From: Paenibacillus radicibacter
Lineage (GTDB): Bacteria > Bacillota > Bacilli > Paenibacillales > NBRC-103111
Direction: 5' to 3'
NCBI RefSeq assembly: GCF_024721995.1
Contig: NZ_JANQBC010000013.1
Location: forward strand, 62,001 to 126,000
DNA: 64,000 nucleotides
Shown here: positions 1 to 8,194 of the stretch, in pieces
How positions within the stretch are numbered: position 1 is the stretch's first letter
Layout: every line of letters starts with the position of its first letter
Program-made: the position numbers and the translations under genes
Notes under the pieces: generated by a model
The model's database searches: none
Told to the model about the DNA's origin: nothing
The model's input: only the letters and a program-made list of their open reading frames with translations

Positions 1-116
1 AACTATGCTTAAAATTGGCCGTGCGCTGCTTCGCTCGTACGCACATAACAAGGCATGGGAATTGCCAAGCTGAAACTGCAGTTGCAGATTATACACGAGA
101 GCAAAGGGGAGAGTAA

Positions 117-1580
117 ATGAGAACCAGTAATGCCTCACGCACCGTAACAAAATTAAACGATTACATGGACGCGCTAGCGAACCGGGGGTATTTCAACGGG
201 GTAGTCTTGGTAGCTGATGGGAATAAGATATTGCTGCGAAAGGGATATGGTATGGCGAATTTTGAGCACGACGTACCCAACAGCCCACAAACCAAGTTTC
301 GTATCGGCTCTCTAACAAAAGGGTTTACCGCTATGGCTGTGTTGCAGTTGCAAGAGCAGGGAAAGCTTCGTATTGATGATCCTATCAAAATTTACATACC
401 AGATTATCCGAATGGCGACATTATTACGATCCACCATTTATTGACGAACACTTCAGGAATACCTGATTACCCAAGTTTCCCAAATTATTGGAAAGAAACG
501 ATGAGGCTGTATGCTACTATAGAACAAACCATTGGTTCGTTTAAGGATAAACAACTGCAGTTTCTCCCAGGAGAAGGATTCAGTTACACCAGTTCGCCTT
601 ATATTTTGCTTGGTTTCATCATTGAGAAGACATCGGGGATATCCTACGAACGATATATTTCAGAACACATCTGCAAACCATTAAATTTAGTGAATACAGG
701 GTGTGAAGATGGAAGAACACTCCTGAAACATTTTGCGTCAGGGTACTCCATATGCAAAGGAATCATTCCAACCGAGTATGTCGACATGTGCTTACATGTG
801 GGAGCAGGTGTGATGTACTCAACGATCGATGATCTTTACCTGTGGGATCGGGCGTTATATAGGGCTGATTTGATTGGAAATCATGTGCGTGATCAATTAT
901 TCGGAAGCATGACCTCAGCTGTTGGGAGTTATGGCTGGGTTGTAACGGAGCAATCCATTAATAATAAGTCAAGAAAGCGTGTCTGGCATAACGGAACGAT
1001 GAATGGGTTTTATGTGGAGTTCAATCGTTATATCGATGAGGAAATCGCTATTATCGTGCTGAGCAATATCAACCTCACGCCTATAGACATAATAAGCCAA
1101 TGTTTAGCTAAGATCGTTATGGGAGAAGAGGTCGCCCAGCCCGGAGCTATACAGCCGTTAGATATAGCCCCAAATAAACTTGAAAAGTATGCGGGAATAT
1201 ACAGTACTGCGGAAGGAAATATAGATCCATTGCAAGCAGATCGTTTGACCGAGGCTTTAGATCAACTGACTATTATCGATACGCCACGGTTTGCAGTCGG
1301 GTTGTTTTACGACACATTCTACCATTTCGGAATTGACCCCAGATCCACCGTAGTCGTGACCTTTGAGGATAACAGACTCTATCTGTTCATGCAAAAAAAT
1401 AAAGGGGCATGGTTTAAATACGAGCTAATTTCGGTTTCTCAACAAACGAATACACTAAAATGCGTTACCGCGCACATTGACGAACAACTTGAATTTCACA
1501 CGGATCCCGATGGACATTTGCGATTCATACATTTCGATCCAGCAGGAAATCGAATCGATGCTGTAAAGTTAACTATTTAA
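117..1580 (+). CDS. Serine hydrolase of the class C beta-lactamase / DD-peptidase family
   Basis: The 487-aa protein has the three active-site elements of the penicillin-binding-protein/beta-lactamase fold: S65-L-T-K68 (nucleophile and lysine), Y157-T-S159 (in place of Y-x-N) and H291-N-G293 (in place of K-T-G). Such proteins hydrolyse beta-lactams, D-amino-acid peptides or esters, and the substrate cannot be told here. The fold ends near residue 340. Residues about 345-487 form an extra C-terminal domain of the sort often fused to these hydrolases. There is no signal peptide, so it is probably cytoplasmic. AAGGGGAGAG precedes the ATG at good spacing. It stands alone with its own terminator. 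Confidence 0.85.
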   Translation: MRTSNASRTVTKLNDYMDALANRGYFNGVVLVADGNKILLRKGYGMANFEHDVPNSPQTKFRIGSLTKGFTAMAVLQLQEQGKLRIDDPIKIYIPDYPNGDIITIHHLLTNTSGIPDYPSFPNYWKETMRLYATIEQTIGSFKDKQLQFLPGEGFSYTSSPYILLGFIIEKTSGISYERYISEHICKPLNLVNTGCEDGRTLLKHFASGYSICKGIIPTEYVDMCLHVGAGVMYSTIDDLYLWDRALYRADLIGNHVRDQLFGSMTSAVGSYGWVVTEQSINNKSRKRVWHNGTMNGFYVEFNRYIDEEIAIIVLSNINLTPIDIISQCLAKIVMGEEVAQPGAIQPLDIAPNKLEKYAGIYSTAEGNIDPLQADRLTEALDQLTIIDTPRFAVGLFYDTFYHFGIDPRSTVVVTFEDNRLYLFMQKNKGAWFKYELISVSQQTNTLKCVTAHIDEQLEFHTDPDGHLRFIHFDPAGNRIDAVKLTI

Positions 1581-1599
1581 CATAGCCTTAATAATAAAC

Positions 1600-1660
1600 A
1601 GCGGCAGCCATGGACGTTGGGTACTATCGCCCATCATCTTTGGCTGCCGCTTTAGTTTTT
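1600..1660 (+). terminator. Rho-independent terminator after the serine hydrolase gene
   Basis: Inverted arms AGCGGCAGCCA (1600-1610) and TGGCTGCCGCT (1641-1651) are followed by a T-rich tail ending at 1660. Confidence 0.8.
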
Positions 1661-1681
1661 CTTAACATATGATTCATTGAT

Positions 1682-2620
1682 TTATACAAGTACACTTAAC
1701 CCACAGAGTTCACGTTCGAACGCTTCTTCTAGCTTACCGAACTCGAGCAGCTTGTCAGCAAGTGCTGTCCAGTTCTCTTCCACCGCAAGACAGTGCAATA
1801 AACCCAGAATTTCGGATTGCTGCTGCTTCAGTCGAGCAAGCTTAGGGTTACGCTTTTCAAAATATAACGAGAAGTCATTCGCCCGCTTCGCTCCTAACTG
1901 GAATACGAAGTATTTGAGCGTGCCGCTAGTCGCTCCTGTCACTTCGCCTCGCTTTATTATCTCGCTAAATGCGGTAATCGCATCTTGTCCCGTCTTCGCT
2001 CCGATTGAAGCTCCAATTACGCCAGTCTGCTCATAGATGTGCTGGAAGAATCGAATGGAATTCGCATAAATTTCATCATCGGACGGGTTATTTACTTTCT
2101 CAATGGAATGCCAGTATTGGTATGCCCCTCTGCCGTATGGAATATCTGCCGCTTTCCACGTTAAATCCAATTGATCGAGCGCTAGACGAACATACGGAAA
2201 GCTTGCTGGATCATGCAGGTATACATATTCACCATCCATATCGTAAGCCAGCACGTAATGATCTGACCCTTTGGCATATTGATGATTCGGCGCATAACGC
2301 AGATAGCCCATATCAATCGGTCCAAGAATAGCTGGTGAAATCTTTAGTACATTACGCAACTCATTTAACGGACATTCTGCCTCCGGATCACTCCAATTCT
2401 CTTGGAAATGGTAACCAAGCGCCTTCATTGCTTTCGATAGACCCGCATCTGGATCAAATGCATTATTATGTAAGAACAACATGCCGTTTCCGTACATCGT
2501 AACCCCTAAACCTACCCCAGTTAGAACCTCTAACAAAGCCGGAGATACAACCTCTCCAACTTGCTTCAATAACATGCTTGCTGAGTTTGCATAACAATAA
2601 GATCCGTTACCAATATACAT
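1682..2620 (-). CDS. BtrH N-terminal-like papain-fold protein
   Basis: I read this 312-aa protein as a member of the BtrH-N/C39-like papain-fold group. It opens with a G-S-Y-C-Y-A-N-S segment that places a cysteine at residue 9 at the head of a helix. A G-S-D-H-Y-V-L-A-Y block follows (His121), then L-H-D-P (Asp137), which together look like a Cys-His-Asp triad. BtrH in butirosin synthesis transfers an acyl chain, while C39 relatives cleave peptides, so acyltransferase or protease is open. Residues after about 180 are helical and unassigned. The ATG at 2629 abuts the AAGGAG motif directly, so the ATG three codons in (2620, 9-nt spacing) is preferred. It lies just downstream of the AraC gene, probably in one transcript. 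Confidence 0.6.
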   Translation of the reverse strand: MYIGNGSYCYANSASMLLKQVGEVVSPALLEVLTGVGLGVTMYGNGMLFLHNNAFDPDAGLSKAMKALGYHFQENWSDPEAECPLNELRNVLKISPAILGPIDMGYLRYAPNHQYAKGSDHYVLAYDMDGEYVYLHDPASFPYVRLALDQLDLTWKAADIPYGRGAYQYWHSIEKVNNPSDDEIYANSIRFFQHIYEQTGVIGASIGAKTGQDAITAFSEIIKRGEVTGATSGTLKYFVFQLGAKRANDFSLYFEKRNPKLARLKQQQSEILGLLHCLAVEENWTALADKLLEFGKLEEAFERELCGLSVLV

Positions 2621-2635
2621 ACCATTCATCTCCTT

Positions 2636-3484
2636 CTACTCAATAGGAATGTACAATTGCAGGCAGTTCTCGATGTTATTTGCAATAAAGTCTTTATCGT
2701 AATACTCAAAGCTGTAATGCAGAGCAGGTCTGAGTCCATGCGTGGGTAATAGATGCTTATAGATGTGCTCAATGGCGTAGGGAATGCTCTCAATCTTATT
2801 TTCCAATTGAAAGACAGCATATTGATGAGAAGGGATTCGCTCGCAAGTCCACCTATCAGGATATTGTTCTAGGCTGTCGACCTCAATAGCTGCCAAGTAA
2901 TAAGGTGTATTCGATGCATCTAGCGATTCATAGCCATAACCGATGACTTGATCGGGATTTATCCCTAGTTTGAACAGCTCATCATAGAAACGGTTCCACA
3001 GCTGCGAGATTCGGTTGTTATCAAACTCTCCCGTCAGGTGTAATCCAGCAATTATAGTCTCTGGCTTATGAACAATCTGTACTTCCTCGCGAACTGGAAA
3101 CTTGATTTTATGAAGCCATTGGCTAGTTAAAGGTTCTTTATACAAATTGCGATGATGCATCCCCTGTTTGCGGTATCTTAGTGGAGTTAGACCCATGTAG
3201 GTGGTGAATGCCCTTGTAAAAGCTTCATGTGAAGCATATCCGACATCAACCGCGATCTGCAGTATAGATACTTTCGTATCGATTAAAGCATAGGTGGCCC
3301 GTGTTAACCTGCGCTTGCGAACATAATCATTGAAGCTCTCCTTCGTCACCGCCTTGAACAGTCGGGTAAAATGAAACTTCGAGAAAGTCGCCTGCTTCGC
3401 CACTTCATCTAACGTTATCTCTTGATCGATTCGCTCCTCCATCCAAACAATTGCCCTGAGCATACTGCTGTCATACATATTCAT
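2636..3484 (-). CDS. AraC-family regulator with GyrI-like effector domain
   Basis: A 282-aa regulator. Residues about 8-105 carry the two helix-turn-helix units of AraC/XylS proteins (L-D-E-V-A-K-Q-A-T-F-S-K-F-H-F, then I-A-V-D-V-G-Y-A-S-H-E-A-F-T-R-A-F). From about residue 125 a GyrI-like small-molecule binding domain follows (V-Q-I-V-H-K-P-E-T-I-I-A-G-L). This is the Rob/SoxS-plus-effector layout seen in drug- or metabolite-responsive regulators. AGGAGGGGG precedes the ATG. It is the first gene of a two-gene unit with the papain-fold protein, which it probably controls. The ligand is unknown. Confidence 0.88.
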   Translation of the reverse strand: MNMYDSSMLRAIVWMEERIDQEITLDEVAKQATFSKFHFTRLFKAVTKESFNDYVRKRRLTRATYALIDTKVSILQIAVDVGYASHEAFTRAFTTYMGLTPLRYRKQGMHHRNLYKEPLTSQWLHKIKFPVREEVQIVHKPETIIAGLHLTGEFDNNRISQLWNRFYDELFKLGINPDQVIGYGYESLDASNTPYYLAAIEVDSLEQYPDRWTCERIPSHQYAVFQLENKIESIPYAIEHIYKHLLPTHGLRPALHYSFEYYDKDFIANNIENCLQLYIPIE

Positions 3485-3576
3485 CTGTCACCCCCTCCTG
3501 ACTTGCATAATCTTATGATAAACGGAAATTTATTTTCATTTTTGATTTGAATTGCGATCTTTCTCTTTCTATTTTT

Positions 3577-3600
3577 CAAAAAAAGACCCCGAAGGGTCTT
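3577..3600 (-). terminator. Terminator of the fRMsr gene
   Basis: On the minus strand AAGACCC-TTCG-GGGTCTT is followed by a run of T. The very stable UUCG loop begins at the stop codon of the gene it ends. Confidence 0.85.
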
Positions 3601-4087
3601 ATTTGTTGTGCGTTTCTATCAGCACCGCTGTGAATTTCTCGAGCATCTGTTGATCGACTTCGTCAAAACGATCTTTAATAGGTGCATCAATATCAAGCAC
3701 ACCGATAACCTCGCTACCGACGATTAACGGTATAACAATTTCGGATTGAGAAGCTGCGTCACACGCAATGTGACCCGGGAATTCATGTACATCTGCCACA
3801 CGAAGGGTTTCCCGATTTTGTGCGGAAGTACCGCATACACCGCGTCCAAGTGGAATACGCGTACATGCAGGCAATCCTTGGAATGGCCCAAGTGCGAGTT
3901 CATTCTTATCATCCATGAGGTAAAAACCGACCCAATTGATCTGATCCATGAATTGATTAAGGAGTGCGGAAGCATTCGCTAAATTCGCAATCCAGCTTGG
4001 CTCACCGTCTATTAGTGCACGTAATTGCTTAATGACAAGTTCGTATTGTTCTTGTTTATTACCTTCATAACCTTGCGTTTGGAACAT
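3599..4087 (-). CDS. msrC: Free methionine-(R)-sulfoxide reductase (GAF domain)
   Basis: The 162-aa protein is a single GAF domain of the fRMsr (YebR/MsrC) class, which reduces free methionine-R-sulfoxide with thioredoxin-type donors in the cytoplasm. The diagnostic cysteines are present: C75 and C85 in the A-C-T-R-I-P-L-G-R-G-V-C block and C109 in H-I-A-C-D. The N-W-V-G-F-Y-L segment and the closing G-V-L-D-I-D are also typical, and the length is normal. GAGGAGG lies upstream of the ATG. The gene starts 34 bp after the MocR stop and may be cotranscribed with it. Confidence 0.92.
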   Translation of the reverse strand: MFQTQGYEGNKQEQYELVIKQLRALIDGEPSWIANLANASALLNQFMDQINWVGFYLMDDKNELALGPFQGLPACTRIPLGRGVCGTSAQNRETLRVADVHEFPGHIACDAASQSEIVIPLIVGSEVIGVLDIDAPIKDRFDEVDQQMLEKFTAVLIETHNK

Positions 4088-4121
4088 AGGTAACCCTCCT
4101 CTATCCTCTACTATTTCTCTA

Positions 4122-5765
4122 TTATAATGGATGCAGTTTCGATGTCGAGCAAGAGATGTCGTACATCATTTCAACAGCTTCCTCTAACTCTTCTAATGTA
4201 AAATGCGAGAAACTAAAACTTGCCCCAACCTTACCTTCGGGCAGTAGATGGCGTGCCGATACTTCGATCCAATCCAAACCGGACTTTCGACAAGCCTGTT
4301 TGTATGTCGCATAGGACTCCGAATTATGCTTCCACCAGCCAAACACATGAAGCCCCGAATCACATTCCACCCAGTCGAATAGATGAGTAAGTTTATTTTG
4401 CAACAGTCCTATGAAAAATTCATATTTGCGCGCATACACGCGCTTCATCCGGCGCAAGTGACGCTCATAAGCGCCACTTCGCATAAAGGCAGCGAGCGCT
4501 CGCTGCATAACGAGCCCCGTCGATACGGGTTCGTACATCCGCTTCGCGGCGACAAAAGCTGCCGTCAGCCCTTCCGGCAGCACCGCATAGGCGATGCGCA
4601 GCGTCCGCAGCATCGTCAGCGTGAACGTGCCGATGTAGACGACGCGTCCATCGGCATCAAGCCGCTTGAGCGGCTCAAGCGGCCGCCCGCGGTGGCGGAA
4701 CTCGCTGTCATAATCGTCTTCGACGATGACAGCATCGTGCTCCGCCGCCCACCGCAGGAGCGCTTGGCGCCGCTCCAAGGGCAGCACCGAGCCAGTTGGG
4801 AACTGGCGGCTCGGTGTAACATGCAGCAGCCGCGCGTCCCACGGCTGCGGAACAATCCCGCTTGCGTCCACCGACGCAAGCAGCACTTCACCGCCCGCAG
4901 CCTGAGCAGCGCGGGCGACCGGGCTGTAGCCCGGGCTCTCGATCACGACGCGATCGCCCGGACTCACGAGCAGCTGCGCGAGTAGTGCGATCGCCTGCAT
5001 CGAGCCGTTGACAATCACGATCTGCTCAGCCTTCGCGTCAATCCCCCTTGATCGCTGGACATGCTGTGCAATCGCTTCACGCAGTTCCAAGCTGCCTTCC
5101 GTCAGATGAAGATCACGCTCATGCTGCTGCGACATCATCCGCACTTCCTCATGAACACAACGATTCCACTCCACAACTGGAAAATAACGTAGATCAGGTA
5201 ATGCCTGCTGAAATGCCCACCTCACATTCAGTCGCTCTTTACCGTCAACCTCACTAGAACCCCCGACATCAGCAAGATTGCTCCCATTAGCCTGGAACCT
5301 GTCACCCCAGTGGACTTTACGTTTATTTCCCCTGTTGTTCACACTACCTGTCGAACTTCTTCTATTCTGCTCTACATCATCTTCTTCCCGATTCGGTTGC
5401 ACCCACAATTCAGCCACACGCTCACCCCAAGCAGACAATCGAATGGTCGTCCTCACATCAGACTGCCCTGCCTGAACATCCTTCATATCATTATTACGAT
5501 CAACTTTCCGATCGTCTGAATATGCCACGAACGTCCCTCGACCAAGCTCTCCTCGCAAATACCCTTCTGCAATCAACGTCTCATAGACCGTGTTCACTGT
5601 TCCTCTTGCCAGTCCATATGAGTTTGCCAAATCACGCGACGATGGAAGCTTTGCTCCACTTGCAAGTTCACCTGCAACAATTCGATCACGAAGCGCATAA
5701 TAAAGCGCGGTTGTCTTACTTGTATATTTTTCCATATAAAGTAAATAAGGCAGATGAAAATCCAT
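4122..5765 (-). CDS. MocR/GabR-family regulator (GntR HTH fused to aminotransferase fold), PLP lysine absent
   Basis: Residues about 10-80 form a GntR winged helix (P-S-S-R-D-L-A-N-S-Y-G-L-A-R-G-T-V). A long polar linker follows, then a class I aminotransferase-like domain from about 190 to the end with the expected E-D-D-Y-D-S-E-F-R block. MocR proteins normally bind PLP through the lysine of a G-T-F-S-K-T-L motif. Here the motif reads G-T-F-T-L-T-M (codons near 4618-4640), so that lysine is missing. The aminotransferase half, roughly 4480-5040, is visibly richer in G and C than its flanks. The in-frame GTG at 5774 overlaps the AGGGG ribosome binding site, so the ATG at 5765 (8-nt spacing) is taken as the start. 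It is divergent from the GNAT gene, a usual arrangement for a MocR target. Confidence 0.88.
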   Translation of the reverse strand: MDFHLPYLLYMEKYTSKTTALYYALRDRIVAGELASGAKLPSSRDLANSYGLARGTVNTVYETLIAEGYLRGELGRGTFVAYSDDRKVDRNNDMKDVQAGQSDVRTTIRLSAWGERVAELWVQPNREEDDVEQNRRSSTGSVNNRGNKRKVHWGDRFQANGSNLADVGGSSEVDGKERLNVRWAFQQALPDLRYFPVVEWNRCVHEEVRMMSQQHERDLHLTEGSLELREAIAQHVQRSRGIDAKAEQIVIVNGSMQAIALLAQLLVSPGDRVVIESPGYSPVARAAQAAGGEVLLASVDASGIVPQPWDARLLHVTPSRQFPTGSVLPLERRQALLRWAAEHDAVIVEDDYDSEFRHRGRPLEPLKRLDADGRVVYIGTFTLTMLRTLRIAYAVLPEGLTAAFVAAKRMYEPVSTGLVMQRALAAFMRSGAYERHLRRMKRVYARKYEFFIGLLQNKLTHLFDWVECDSGLHVFGWWKHNSESYATYKQACRKSGLDWIEVSARHLLPEGKVGASFSFSHFTLEELEEAVEMMYDISCSTSKLHPL

Positions 5766-5865
5766 TACACACACCCCTATACGATTTTAGACGCTCTTAT
5801 CTAAACACAAACTCTCTTACCTGATCACACTTCTAATTACTCCCCATCCTATCATGAAATTTAAT

Positions 5866-5896
5866 AATTGGTATATTGAAACTTATTTAAATTGGT
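5866..5896. promoter_or_regulatory. Candidate MocR operator: AATTGGT direct repeat
   Basis: AATTGGT occurs at 5866-5872 and again at 5890-5896, 24 bp apart in the same direction, in the divergent gap between the MocR gene and the GNAT gene. The first copy on the minus strand reads ATACCAATT, and GabR, the best known MocR protein, binds ATACCA direct repeats. The assignment is an inference from motif and place. Confidence 0.4.
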
Positions 5897-5966
5897 CCTT
5901 CTGATCGAACCACTTCTACTCTACAATAAAATCAAATTCAACCATTCGATTTGAGGTGTATCAACC

Positions 5967-6581
5967 ATGACAACTGATCTAATCACAAGTATGAATGCCC
6001 ATAACCCCATCACATTAGAGGGCTCACGCGTTAAGCTTCTCCCCATGCAAGAGGCACATATCGAGGCACTATTCCATGCCAATCATCACCCAGAAATCCT
6101 AGAACTGCCCTATTCTGCAAGCTTCCATACGCTAGAGGATGCAGCATCTTATGTACGCACTGCCTTACAAGAACGTGAGAACGGGATCTCGATGCCCTTT
6201 GTCATTTGGGACAACCAGTATGGAGAGATCATCGGCTCGACACGCTTTCATACCCTATCACAAGAAAATCGCTCAACAGAGATCGGCTGGACATGGTATA
6301 ACCCAAAAGTATGGCGTACAAGAGTGAATACCGAGTGCAAGTATTTACTACTTCGTCATTGCTTTGAAATATGGGGGCTTGTCCGTGTGCAATTAAAGGC
6401 AGATGCACGTAATGAGCGATCCAAGACAGCCATTTTGCGTCTTGGTGCAACCCATGAAGGGACTTTACGCAAACATTTGAAACTACAGGACGGATTCATT
6501 CGCGATACTGCAATGTTCAGCATGATTAGCGAGGAATGGCCAGCCGTTAAAGCGAAGTTGGAATTGGCCATGCAACGCTAA
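5967..6581 (+). CDS. GNAT-family N-acetyltransferase (RimJ/RimL-like)
   Basis: This 204-aa protein has the layout of the RimJ/RimL acetyltransferases. It opens with L-E-G-S-R-V-K-L-L-P-M-Q, has a mid-protein strand with I-G-S-T-R-F, the motif E-I-G-W-T-W-Y-N-P, and the C-terminal block R-S-K-T-A-I-L-R-L-G-A-T-H-E-G-T-L-R-K. It would transfer acetyl from acetyl-CoA to an amino group of a small molecule or a protein N-terminus, and the acceptor cannot be told. TTGAGGTG precedes the ATG. It is divergent from the MocR regulator and probably its target. Confidence 0.85.
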   Translation: MTTDLITSMNAHNPITLEGSRVKLLPMQEAHIEALFHANHHPEILELPYSASFHTLEDAASYVRTALQERENGISMPFVIWDNQYGEIIGSTRFHTLSQENRSTEIGWTWYNPKVWRTRVNTECKYLLLRHCFEIWGLVRVQLKADARNERSKTAILRLGATHEGTLRKHLKLQDGFIRDTAMFSMISEEWPAVKAKLELAMQR

Positions 6582-6670
6582 TCTTGTCTCATTCCTCACC
6601 GATTCCATGACAGATTATCAAACATCACTGTAAACCATCTCTTTTGTGCCTTTCCTGCTCATTTCTAACG

Positions 6671-6699
6671 GTGACGTAACATGTCATAAATGTTATAAT
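6671..6699 (+). promoter_or_regulatory. Promoter of the aminotransferase gene with an inverted repeat in the spacer
   Basis: A -35 GTGACG (6671-6676), 17-bp spacer and perfect -10 TATAAT (6694-6699). TAACAT (6677-6682) and ATGTTA (6690-6695) form an inverted repeat inside the promoter and could bind a repressor. Confidence 0.5.
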
Positions 6700-6741
6700 T
6701 GGGGCAAAAATATGTATTGTAACATTGGAAGGATGAATCGA

Positions 6742-8046
6742 ATGAACGAGCTAGCTCAAACGCTTAACGAAACCTTGCAACGCGAAAACCCTCATGTATA
6801 CGAAATGCTTTCTGATCTTGCAAAAAAGATTTATTTCCCAAAAGAAGGCATCCTAAGTCAGTCTGCTGAGGCGAAAGCGAAAGCCAATAAATACAATGCA
6901 ACAATCGGTATCGCTGTTGAGAATGGTCAACCGATGCACCTTAAAGTCATCCAAGATACACTATCCACTTATGCACCTAAAGATATTTATGAATATGCAC
7001 CTCCTGCTGGTAAGCCTGAACTTCGTACAGCTTGGAGAGCGAAGATGTTAGTCGAGAATCCGTCTCTTGAAGGTAAGTTGTTCGGTAACCCGATCGTAAC
7101 GAATGCACTTACACATGGTCTTAGTATTGCTGCTGATTTGTTCGCTGATGTTGGCGACGCAGTCATTATCCCGGATAAAAATTGGGAAAATTACGAATTA
7201 ACTTTCGGTATCCGTCGTGGTGCTGAAATCGTGAACTACCCGTTATACAACGAGCAAGGCACATTCAACGCTGAAGGCTTGAAGAATGCAATTCTTGCTC
7301 AACAAAGCAAAGGTAAAGCTTTCGTCGTGCTGAACTTCCCGAACAACCCAACAGGTTACACACCTAATGCGGTTGAAGGTAAAGAAATCATCGCTGCGAT
7401 ACAAGCTGGTGCTGAAGCAGGTATTAACGTTGTCGTTGTTACAGACGATGCATACTTCGGACTATTCTTCGAAGATTCTCTGCAAGAATCCTTATTCGGT
7501 CAATTAGCTGACTTGCACCCACGCGTACTTGCAATTAAAGTCGATGGTGCAACGAAAGAAGAATATGTATGGGGCTTCCGCGTAGGTTTCATCACGTATG
7601 CAGGTAAGAGCGAAGCACTTCTTAGCGCACTTGAGCAGAAGACAATGGGCGTAATCCGTGCGACAATCTCATCAGGTCCACACCCAACACAAACTTTCGT
7701 CCTTCATGCGCTTAAATCACCTGAGTTCGAAGCTCAAAAGCAAGAGAAATTCGCAATCATGAAAGGCCGTGCGAACCGTGTAAAGCATTTGCTTGACACA
7801 GGCAAGTTCGATGGCGCTTGGGACTACTACCCATTCAACTCCGGCTACTTCATGTGCTTAAAATTAAAAACAGTTGAAGCAGAGACACTTCGTACTCACC
7901 TGTTACAACAATACGGCATCGGAACAATTGCACTAGGTGAAACCGATCTTCGTGTTGCATTCTCTTGTATTGAAGAAGAGAACCTTGACGAATTGTTTAG
8001 CCTCATCTTCCAAGGTGTGCAAGATTTAGAGACAGTTAGAGCTTAA
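6742..8046 (+). CDS. Class I/II PLP-dependent aminotransferase
   Basis: A 434-aa fold-type I aminotransferase. Visible signatures are N201-N-P-T-G205 in the cofactor site, D235-D-A-Y, the Schiff-base lysine candidate K272 in D-G-A-T-K-E-E-Y, and R280 in W-G-F-R-V-G. The C-terminal D-L-R-V-A-F-S supplies the carboxylate-binding arginine. It should be a cytoplasmic enzyme moving amino groups between an amino acid and a 2-oxo acid. The substrate is not evident. Codon choice is strongly biased, suggesting high expression. A longer frame starts at 6646, but GGAAGG at 6727-6732 fits the ATG at 6742 (9-nt spacing). Confidence 0.85.
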   Translation: MNELAQTLNETLQRENPHVYEMLSDLAKKIYFPKEGILSQSAEAKAKANKYNATIGIAVENGQPMHLKVIQDTLSTYAPKDIYEYAPPAGKPELRTAWRAKMLVENPSLEGKLFGNPIVTNALTHGLSIAADLFADVGDAVIIPDKNWENYELTFGIRRGAEIVNYPLYNEQGTFNAEGLKNAILAQQSKGKAFVVLNFPNNPTGYTPNAVEGKEIIAAIQAGAEAGINVVVVTDDAYFGLFFEDSLQESLFGQLADLHPRVLAIKVDGATKEEYVWGFRVGFITYAGKSEALLSALEQKTMGVIRATISSGPHPTQTFVLHALKSPEFEAQKQEKFAIMKGRANRVKHLLDTGKFDGAWDYYPFNSGYFMCLKLKTVEAETLRTHLLQQYGIGTIALGETDLRVAFSCIEEENLDELFSLIFQGVQDLETVRA

Positions 8047-8061
8047 TAGTTAGAATACAAT

Positions 8062-8101
8062 AAGGCACGCTTTCGCTTACGATGCGAAGTGTGCCTTTTT
8101 T
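8062..8101 (+). terminator. Terminator after the aminotransferase gene
   Basis: AAGGCACGCTTTCGC and GCGAAGTGTGCCTT form a stem with a 7-nt loop, followed by a run of T. Confidence 0.8.
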
Positions 8102-8194
8102 CGACTATAAAATTAGAATTTTACAAATATGTATATCCACATAACAGGCTCCATGCTATGCTAAACCTATCTTCCGACAAAAGGGGCCTCGTTC

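Noticed and set aside
4383-4985. 200-aa open frame opposite the MocR gene
   Set aside because: It lies in the GC-rich aminotransferase half, where stop codons are rare on both strands. It has no ribosome binding site or known domain, and the real protein is on the minus strand.
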